Origin: Gloeopeniophorella convolvens
Taxonomy: Eukaryota; Basidiomycota; Agaricomycetes; Russulales
NCBI GenBank assembly: GCA_022496205.1
Contig: WTXD01000298.1
Location: forward strand, 1 to 13,056
DNA: 13,056 bases
Reading direction: 5' to 3'
A model generated the notes under the pieces. That model saw only the letters and a list, made by a program, of their open reading frames with translations, was not told the DNA's origin and searched no databases. Position 1 is the stretch's first letter; every line of letters begins with the position of its first letter. Of the stretch, positions 7,610 through 13,056 are shown piece by piece. Both the position numbers and the translations under genes were made by a program.

Positions 7610-7623
7610 TTATCCCCTCTTTA
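7610..7623 (-). promoter_or_regulatory. 3' polypurine tract of the gypsy element
   Basis: On the minus strand TAAAGAGGGGATAA abuts the LTR start TGTCACG. This is the expected position of the RNase H-resistant primer for plus-strand DNA synthesis. It overlaps coding sequence (HKEGIMS) in the frame following the chromodomain. Confidence 0.8.
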
Positions 7624-7679
7624 TGATTGTGCTGCACCTGAAGCGCATTGATATGTCTGTCATGAGCAAGTGATGGTGG

Positions 7680-7897
7680 TTGTGGCATAGAGGGGTGTCG
7701 TTGATGGAATGAGTGAACAGTTTCCATAGCGTGTTTCATTTCTGAGTAAGGGACCCATGAATTTTCAGAGTCAGGGTAACCTTTCCACTTAACGAGGTAT
7801 CAAATGCCTCGTCGGTTTCTAGTGGGTCGACTCTTGATAATTGTTTCAATCTTGTAGTGTCCTTCTTCATCGTCAATGATTTCAGGTGGAGGTGTCA
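7680..7897 (-). pseudogene. Chromodomain at the C-terminus of pol
   Basis: The frame from about 7892 down reads EIIDDEEGHYKIETIIKSR, then RRGI, an in-frame TGA (7802-7800), then YLVKWKGYPDSENSWVP and an amphipathic tail MKHAMETVHSF. The YLVKWKGY and SENSWVP motifs are the second and third strands of a chromodomain, a fold that reads histone marks and in chromoviruses targets integration to heterochromatin. It is offset by one frame from the integrase, whose frame stops at 7897-7895 in a T4 run; one extra T would join them. After the domain the frame continues through the polypurine tract into the LTR and stops at 7554. Confidence 0.85.
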
Positions 7898-9215
7898 AAA
7901 GTTAGGTCCGTGAGCGGTGGTTTCTTTGTATGGGGAAATGAGTGAGTTGTGAAAGACAGGGTGAATGTGCCAATGGTCGGGTAGTTTGAGTTTACTGGTG
8001 ACTGCGTAGGAGGTGATGACTTTAAATGGTCCATAACGTTTGGGTGCTAACTTTGCCTTTGGATGTGTTGTACGAAGGTTCTTTGCTTCTAGCCAGACAA
8101 GATCTCCTTCTTTGTATTTGTGTTCTGGTCCGTCAGGTCTAGAGCGTTTCATGATTTCTGCGGCGTTTTCTAAGCTCGCTTTGATTTCGGTGCGGATTTG
8201 CTCGAGTAGTATGAGACGTTGTTCGGCAGATTCAACTTGGGAACCAAGTTGTGGTGGTGGAATGAATTCGGGGAGGAAGCCATACCAGGCTAGGAAGGGT
8301 GCAATATGGGTAGCTGAGTGCTGGCGATTATTGTGTGCAAACTCCATGAACGGGATGAGGTCAACCCAGTTGTCTTGTTGATAATTGCAGAAGACTCGTA
8401 GGTATTGTTCTAGTTCTTGGTTAACTCGTTCTGTTTCGCCGTCGGTCTGAGGGTGGTATGCAGTACTGAGGGTGAGAGTTACTTGAAGTCGTTTCCAGAC
8501 TTCTTGCATAAATTGCGATGCGAATTGCGGTCCTCTGTCGGAGATAACTTGTTTAGGAAGTCCAGTGCGCTTCCAGACATAATTGATGTAGAGGTCGGCA
8601 GTTTGTTCTGAGGTGATAGTCTTATGACAGGGAGCGATGATAGTGGCTTTGGTGAAGCGGTCAACTACGACGTAGAGTGAGTCTATCCCTTTGAGATAGG
8701 GAGGTCGGTAATGAAGTCCATGGTGATGACTTCCCAGGGACGGTTTGGGATTTCGTTTGGATGCAGTGGAATGGGATTAGGTGTTGTCGTTTAGTGGTTT
8801 GGCAAGTGGCACAGCCGTCGACATATCTTTGACGAACTTGGATATTCCAGGCCACCAGTACTCTCGAGAGACTAGTTCGTAAGTTTTCCATCTTCCTGGG
8901 TGGCCGGTGGCGAGTGACTCATGGTATTGTTGAACAATTTCTCGTCGTAATTTGGTGTCTTTGGGGATAGACCTTTCCTTGATGTAAGATGAGACCGTCT
9001 TCATAGTTCCAATCTTCTAAGCCTTTCGCTATCGTACGTGGACCATTCTTCATGATTGTTGTTAACGCTTTAGTGACTTCTTCGTCTTTGTCTTGAGATT
9101 CTCTGATGCGTCGTCGTAGGTTTTGGTCTCCAATGGTAGTGGTAGTGCCAGCGCGAGTAGCTCGGATTGCGAAAAACTTGGTGTCCAGGAGGATTTTGTT
9201 GTCGTTTTCAGTCAT
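7895..9215 (-). pseudogene. Integrase region of pol (HHCC, DDE, GPF)
   Basis: Integrase inserts the cDNA into the genome. The N-terminal zinc-binding part is seen in two frames: YHESLATGHPG with two His (about 8929-8965), then YWWPGISKFVK, then VDGCATCQTTK with C-x2-C (about 8800). The catalytic core has Asp in the TMDFITDLP-like segment (about 8717), Asp in ISDRGPQFAS (8537-8539) and Glu in GETERVNQ (8429-8431). The last two are 36 residues apart, the canonical D-35-E spacing. The C-terminal GPY/F module is visible as KRYGPFKVI (about 8030). The stretch from about 8690 to 7895 is open in one frame, with the first Met at 8509. Frameshifts upstream sit at short runs (for example near 8685 and 8788). 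The frame begins with MTENDNKILLDTKFFAIRAT just after RNase H. Confidence 0.9.
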
Positions 9216-9228
9216 TATCCCCTCTTTA
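9213..9228 (-). promoter_or_regulatory. Internal copy of the polypurine tract (candidate central PPT)
   Basis: The minus-strand 16-mer TAAAGAGGGGATAATG at 9228-9213 is identical to 7623-7608, the 3' polypurine tract together with the first two LTR bases. It lies in pol between RNase H and integrase, encoding a KEGIM segment after SRRPDL. A second plus-strand priming site in this part of pol is known in lentiviruses and in yeast Ty1; use here is inference. Confidence 0.5.
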
Positions 9229-9229
9229 A

Positions 9230-9906
9230 GATCTGGACGGCGGGACAGATGATCGGCGCGGTTGTAAATGCCGGTTTATGAAGAAGAAGACATGTATTGG
9301 GAAAGTTCAAGAGACCAGCGTGCTTGTCTTCGAGTGAGTTTCTGTTTGTGGTGAAGTATGTCAGGTTGTTGTGGTCGGTCCAGATTTCAACACGGTGTTG
9401 AGCCCTTGTAATAGTGTCGATAGGTTCGAGGGAACGGATAATGCAAGGAGTTCTTTGTCGTGGATGTCGTAGTTGCGTTCTGCGTCGGTCATGGATTTAG
9501 ACAGGAATGCGACCAGGTGCCAGCGATTAATTTCTCTGGTTGCTCCAGCACAGCGCCGATGGCAAAGTGGAGGCGTCTATAATCAGACGAAATGGCGAGT
9601 GTGGTCGGGGAGTGTGAGTACTGGGGCTGAGGTGAATGCATGCTTGAGGTTGTCAACGCTGTTGACAGGCTGAGGACCACTGGAACGGAGTATCTTTACG
9701 TGTGAGGGCATGAAGTGGTCGTGCAATCTTAGAGAATCCTGGATGAAACGTCTGTAGAAATGCCAAAGCCGAGGAACGCTTGAACGTGCTTGAGTGTTTT
9801 TGGCGTTGGCCATCCATGATAGCTTTGAGTTTGGCAGGGTCCATGCGAATGCACCGGCAGAGATGATAAGGCCAAGGTATTCAATGGTTGTCTGGAAGAA
9901 GAACAT
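9230..9906 (-). pseudogene. RT thumb/connection and RNase H region of pol
   Basis: RNase H removes the RNA strand after reverse transcription. Fragments in three frames read, in order: TTIEYLGLIISAGAFA (RT thumb), MDPAKLKAIMDG, RRFIQD, KIARPLHALTRKDTPFQW, LKHAFTSAPVLTLPDH, FAIGAVLEQPEKL (RNase H start), then MTDAERNYDIHDKELLAL with the conserved Glu and Asp region (about 9440-9500), and WTDHNNLTYF. All are standard for Ty3/gypsy. At least ten frame changes occur in 680 bases, almost all at runs where one base appears missing, for example 9564-9566 and 9588-9591. As written no RNase H could be made. Confidence 0.85.
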
Positions 9907-10500
9907 TTCTCTGGTTTGAGGTAGAGGTCGAGTTCGCGAAGTCGCTGGAGGACACGATGAACAAGGGCATAGTTTTCTTCAAGAGTGTCGGTGAAATGAG
10001 GATGTCATCCATGTAGATAACAACGCAGCCGGTTGCAATGATATCCTTGAAGTTCTCGTTCATAAAGGATTGGAACGTGCCGGGGGAGTTGCAGAGTCCA
10101 AAGAACATGACTAGGGGTTCGAATAGACCACGGTTGGTCTTGAAGGCGGCTTTCCATTCATCGCCTTCTTTGATGCGAATATTGTTGTAGCCCCAGCGGA
10201 CGTCAAATTTGGTGAAGTAGCGGGCGTTCTTGAGTTTGTCGATGAGTTCAGGGATGAGTGGAAGCGGGTAAGCGTTCTTGATTGTGATGTTGTTGAGGGC
10301 GCGATAGTCTTGTACAGGGACGTAATTTCCATCTTTCTTCTTGACGAAGAAGAAGGGCTTGCATAGGTGACTTTGAAGGGCGAATATAGCCTTTTGCAAG
10401 GTGTTCTTTAGGAATTCGTCAAGGGCTTTCTGTTCATCGGGGTAGACTGTAGATTTTACAGTCACGGAGTTGGGCATCAGGTTTTAGGTCGATAGCATGG
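9881..10500 (-). pseudogene. Reverse transcriptase core of pol
   Basis: Copies element RNA into DNA. A largely open frame (9881-10477) contains KKDG (about 10330), VQDYRALNNITIKNAYPLPL, FTKFDVRWGYNNIRI with the first catalytic Asp, AAFKTNRGLFEPLVMFFGL, SPGTFQSFMNE, and the YMDD catalytic box in VIYMDDILI at 10015-10004. The frame is lost just after YMDD at a T3 run (9994-9996) and picked up as EENYALVHRVL. At its N-side the segment corresponding to FLKEHLAKGYIR is displaced by a pair of offsetting length changes, so the annotated Met at 10477 is not a real start. The order and motifs are typical of chromovirus RT. Confidence 0.9.
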
Positions 10501-10846
10501 TCCCAGGGTTTCGGGCAGGGAGTCGTTGGGCAGCTGATTCTTCAAAGACTTTGCGGTACTTGAGGAATTCTGGGGGACAATGTCTTCAATTGTCTTCTTG
10601 GTGCGCATTTTGTTCGGCCAATTGTTGTGAATGAGTCGTTTTGGCGCGGACAGATATAGATCCTGTCCACTGGTGTAACTCTAGTTGTGTTAGGACGAGC
10701 TCCAGGATCATGGACCACTGCTTGGGTGTGCGTTGATTCTGATTGGAAGAGTCGTCTGATGGTGGTGAGGTCGACGGAGTCAAGGAGATATGGTTCTTGA
10801 AGGGTGTAGTCGATGTAACCACAAGATGCAAGGATTGTTTGCATTT
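10501..10846 (-). pseudogene. Protease-RT linker of pol
   Basis: Sequence continues from the protease in a shifted frame: MQTILASCGYIDYTLQEPYL, then DLTTIRRLFQSES, TRVTPVDRIYI, and in other frames RAKTTHSQQLAE and TIEDIVPPEFLKYRKVFEES. The last piece, ending in a rule-like PPEF...VF pattern, is the usual lead-in to gypsy RT. The shift from the protease frame occurs at a single G near 10850, where GG would keep the frame open. No separate function is assigned. Confidence 0.7.
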
Positions 10847-11515
10847 CTATAGCAAATTCGCGTCGGCTTCATGGATACCGTCTTCATTGGTATCGATTGG
10901 TGCAGTGATAGTACGGATTAGACCAACAGGAATGTTGTCTAGCGCGGTGGCAGAGATAGCGGAGTCGGATAGTTGGCAGGAAGGGGGACAACGGTCAAAG
11001 GTAATTGTGTCCTTTTCCCAATTGATACTAGGGTTGTGTCGTCTAAGCCAGTCCGTGCCTAGGATGAGGTCGTGGTCGCCGATGTCAGTGAGATATAGTT
11101 CAATCCACTCTTGGTGTGAGTGGCCGTCTGGTGTAGGGATTTCAAGGCGTTGAATCGTAGTATGTTGAACCAAGCCGGTGGTGTTATCAGTACCATCGAC
11201 ATTGCGAACAGGAAAAGGTTTAACGAGTTTCTTGAGTGTGAAGTGATGCCGGTTGGCGAAGTTGGTATGCAGGATAATGCCTTCTGCGCCACTATCAACA
11301 AGTGCGCGTGCACTGATTTTTCGGCCAGAGGACTGTCCCAGGAAATTGACTTTAACAGATATGGACGGAGTCCGTCGATTACACGTTGTAGACGACGGTA
11401 CAGGAATAGAGTCAATCGTTACAAAGGGTTCAAATTTCTCAACTCCAAAGAACCTCTCATATGTCCTCTGAACACGAAGAGTCCCAATAGACAGTGCGGC
11501 TATGGGACGGTTCAA
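10847..11515 (-). CDS. Aspartic protease domain of gag-pol
   Basis: Processes the Gag-Pol polyprotein. The longest intact frame in the element (222 codons counted from a TTG at 11515; a true start is not expected because it should be read from gag). The catalytic motif is ARALVDSGAEGIIL with Asp-Ser-Gly at residues 74-76. The second hallmark DLILGTDWLRRHNPSI with the hydrophobic Ile-Leu-Gly is at residues 149-163, about 75 residues later, as usual for retroviral-type pepsin folds that act as dimers. It overlaps the gag stop by a few bases in the -1 frame at a T5 run. The frame stops at 10847, shortly before the linker to RT. Confidence 0.85.
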   Translation of the reverse strand: MNRPIAALSIGTLRVQRTYERFFGVEKFEPFVTIDSIPVPSSTTCNRRTPSISVKVNFLGQSSGRKISARALVDSGAEGIILHTNFANRHHFTLKKLVKPFPVRNVDGTDNTTGLVQHTTIQRLEIPTPDGHSHQEWIELYLTDIGDHDLILGTDWLRRHNPSINWEKDTITFDRCPPSCQLSDSAISATALDNIPVGLIRTITAPIDTNEDGIHEADANLL

Positions 11516-11898
11516 AAATCCTTCTTCTCGGAAGTGGCAGGTGGGGAGATGATGTCGGAAACGGCTTGCTTGGCCTCGGGAGTGGCTTGAGCATACCAGC
11601 TATTGATAGCTTGGATAGAAGTGTCAGTAGTGGAGGAGGATGATGGGTCATTCACAATAAGATTGCGAGAGTTAGATGAGGGAGTGAAGGATCCGCCACG
11701 TCCGCGGCCTCGGAATGATCCTCTGAAGTTTCCTCTGCCTCGGCGGTTAAAATTGAACGAAGTGGAAGATGAGGGTCCGTTAGGCTTCTTGAGGCATTTG
11801 TCGGACCAGTGTCCTCCTCCTCCACAGTACATGCAAAGGTTATTGTCACGGCGACGCTTGCGCTCTTCAGTAGTGAGTGGGGGAAATGCAGTGGTCAC
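11512..11898 (-). CDS. Gag C-terminal region, nucleocapsid with zinc knuckle and RGG box
   Basis: Packages element RNA. The frame opens before 11898 (the Met there is internal) after an in-frame TAG at 11988-11986 that fits TGG to TAG. The knuckle CMYCGGGGHWSDKC (11835-11794) fits C-x2-C-x4-H-x4-C. It is followed by an Arg-Gly-rich tract (RRGRGNFRGSFRGRGRGG, about 11760-11690), a second nucleic-acid-binding element, and a Ser/Thr-rich tail. Upstream in the same frame are SNIHSLEEGEISQ and KTLAEVVKIIQELDD. The frame ends with TGA at 11514-11512, where a -1 shift enters the protease frame. Confidence 0.85.
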   Translation of the reverse strand: MTTAFPPLTTEERKRRRDNNLCMYCGGGGHWSDKCLKKPNGPSSSTSFNFNRRGRGNFRGSFRGRGRGGSFTPSSNSRNLIVNDPSSSSTTDTSIQAINSWYAQATPEAKQAVSDIISPPATSEKKDF

Positions 11899-13050
11899 AT
11901 TAACTTGTGAGATTTCTCCTTCTTCGAGGGAGTGGATATTGCTTCGTCCGCGTCCACCTCTGAAGGTACTCCTAGGACGGTTCGTCTAGTAGGAGTCGTC
12001 AAGTTCTTGGATAATCTTGACGACTTCTGCAAGCGTCTTTGGTTTATTTGCGACAGCAGAGTACTTTGCTCGAGTTGATTTTCAGTTATGGCGAGGACGG
12101 GATAGTGACAGTATCGTCAGTAATGGCAGCTTCGTGCGTGCAATGTCCCATCTTGGTACCATTCGCAGAAGCGGCGAATGCCTTGTGGGTACTGGAAGAA
12201 CTTGTTGATAGCGAGTTGTTTCTGGTCAGGATTGTGAACATAGTTTCAAAGGCGTCGACGAAATCTTTCCAGGTGCCATAGGCTTTATTCGTGAGTGCGT
12301 CGTTCATGCGGACGCGAGCCCATTCTCTGCACGGGTGTTGTTTTTAAAGTGAGTATAGGCGTCGGCGATCTTCTTGGTGTCGGTGTTATACAGGTCTTCA
12401 TTGAGCGAATAATAGTTGTTAAGATGAGAAAGGAATTGGCGGGCAGTGGCTTCTGCGCCGTCAAAGGGTTCTGGGGGCTGCCGAGTAACTTGGAAGACAT
12501 CTTGGGCGGAGCAGTAGTGGTTCCTTGAGACGGTGGATTTACTGGTGGTTTAAATGGAGGCGGTACTTGAGTCTGACAAGATGAAGAGGCAACTGAAGTC
12601 TGAGTCGGTCCGATACGAGAGACAGGAGGCGTAGGAGTCTGGACAAAAGGTACAAGTTCTTGAGGCTGAGATAGTAGAGGCGCAACTGGTTCAGATGATT
12701 CTTCAGGAGCTGGGTTTTCTTGAGGAGATGGACGACGTTCCGGGGTACCAAAGCCTCCAGGTATGGTGCGAGGCGAGTTTGCGGCTAATGGGGTGCTTAA
12801 TGGAGTAACTTTTCTGGAGATACGGTGGATAGTTTCTTGAGTAGATTCTAGGAGTTCGTTGACTTCGTCTGAGTCGTCTGAGGGAGGTGGTGTAGGTGGT
12901 GGTACGACGTGGGTTTGTTCAGGAGGGTCGAAAGTATACTGGTTGGTTGTTGAAGTATTGCCACCGCTTCTTCCTTCGTTCCAACGGACTTTTTGTCTTT
13001 GTAAAGTCCTTCTAGGGATGCCCAGGCATAACCTTAAAGTTGATTGGCAT
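11899..13050 (-). pseudogene. Gag N-terminal and capsid region, multiple frameshifts
   Basis: Candidate start ATG at 13050-13048 (MPINFKVMPG), though an earlier start outside the window cannot be excluded. A Pro/Ser/Gln-rich, probably disordered stretch (about 13007-12480) stays open and contains VVPPPTPPPSDDSDEVNELL. The capsid-like part follows in other frames: EPFDGAEATARQFLSHLNNY (about 12470), YNTDTKKIADAYTHFKNN, MNDALTNKAYGTWKDFVDAF (12307 down), and QLAINKFFQYPQGIRRFCEW. These match the Ty3-type capsid layout as I know it. At least seven frame changes occur, each explained by one base missing from a short run, for example G5 at 12473-12477 on the + strand. The polyprotein is not translatable as written. 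Confidence 0.75.
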
Positions 13051-13056
13051 GTGGGT

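Larger units (their letters stand above)
6620..13056 (-). mobile_element. Ty3/gypsy chromovirus LTR retrotransposon, 5' end outside window
   Basis: Domain order on the minus strand, right to left, is gag with a CCHC knuckle, aspartic protease, reverse transcriptase, RNase H, integrase, chromodomain, polypurine tract and LTR. Integrase after RNase H is diagnostic of Ty3/gypsy, and the C-terminal chromodomain of chromoviruses. At least 6.4 kb is present; the 5' LTR and primer-binding site are not. Every coding domain is recognisable but broken by frameshifts, nearly all one-base length changes in short homopolymer runs, plus two clear in-frame stops (TAG at 11988-11986, TGA at 7802-7800). The copy is either recently inactivated or, quite possibly, an intact copy with uncorrected consensus errors. 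Confidence 0.9.

Noticed and set aside
8040..8381. 113-codon + frame
   Set aside because: Antisense shadow of the integrase frame, which has the D-35-E and GPF motifs.
11603..11989. 128-codon + frame rich in Arg and Pro
   Set aside because: Antisense of the RGG/zinc-knuckle region of gag.
12539..12751. Leu-rich minus frame
   Set aside because: Out-of-phase reading of the Pro/Ser-rich gag N-terminal stretch, which stays open in its own frame over a much longer distance.

Overview
The window looks like transposon-rich DNA from a filamentous basidiomycete, probably an agaricomycete. The reasons are short GT..AG introns of 50-72 bp in a moderately GC-rich gene, a Ty3/gypsy element with a chromodomain (chromovirus), and a large protein that resembles an uncharacterised transposase-like family I recall from mushroom genomes. 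No ordinary host gene, tRNA, rRNA or CRISPR array could be supported. All assignments come from reading the sequence; no database was searched.

Layout: (1) Positions 1-441 and 3068-6211 (+) are two halves of one broken transposase-like gene. Its reading frame is continuous except for seven in-frame stops, and its 3' half contains three recognisable introns. (2) Positions 434-3066 are a 2.6 kb foldback element inserted in that gene. It has two nearly identical arms of about 870 bp in inverted orientation around a loop of about 890 bp. It is very AT-rich, I found only one CpG in it, and the arms are built of periodic repeats (35 bp, 31 bp, 5 bp) loaded with GATAA motifs. (3) Positions 6212-6619 are a short spacer with a 41-bp-spaced direct repeat. 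(4) From 6620 to the right end, on the minus strand, lies a Ty3/gypsy chromovirus: a 3' LTR (proposed 6620-7609), polypurine tract, chromodomain, integrase, RNase H, reverse transcriptase, aspartic protease, and gag with a zinc knuckle and RGG box. The 5' LTR and primer-binding site lie beyond the window.

Two kinds of damage differ sharply. The transposase-like gene has stops that fit C-to-T/G-to-A transitions and no frameshift. The gypsy element is broken by about thirty frameshifts, nearly all one-base length changes in short homopolymer runs, including mutually compensating pairs. This suggests uncorrected consensus errors in a multicopy repeat at least as much as biological decay. The gypsy element also carries an exact second copy of its polypurine tract in the middle of pol, a candidate central plus-strand priming site.

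Functionally, the window is nested and adjacent mobile DNA: a dead transposase-like gene, a non-coding foldback element inside it, and a downstream LTR retrotransposon in opposite orientation.
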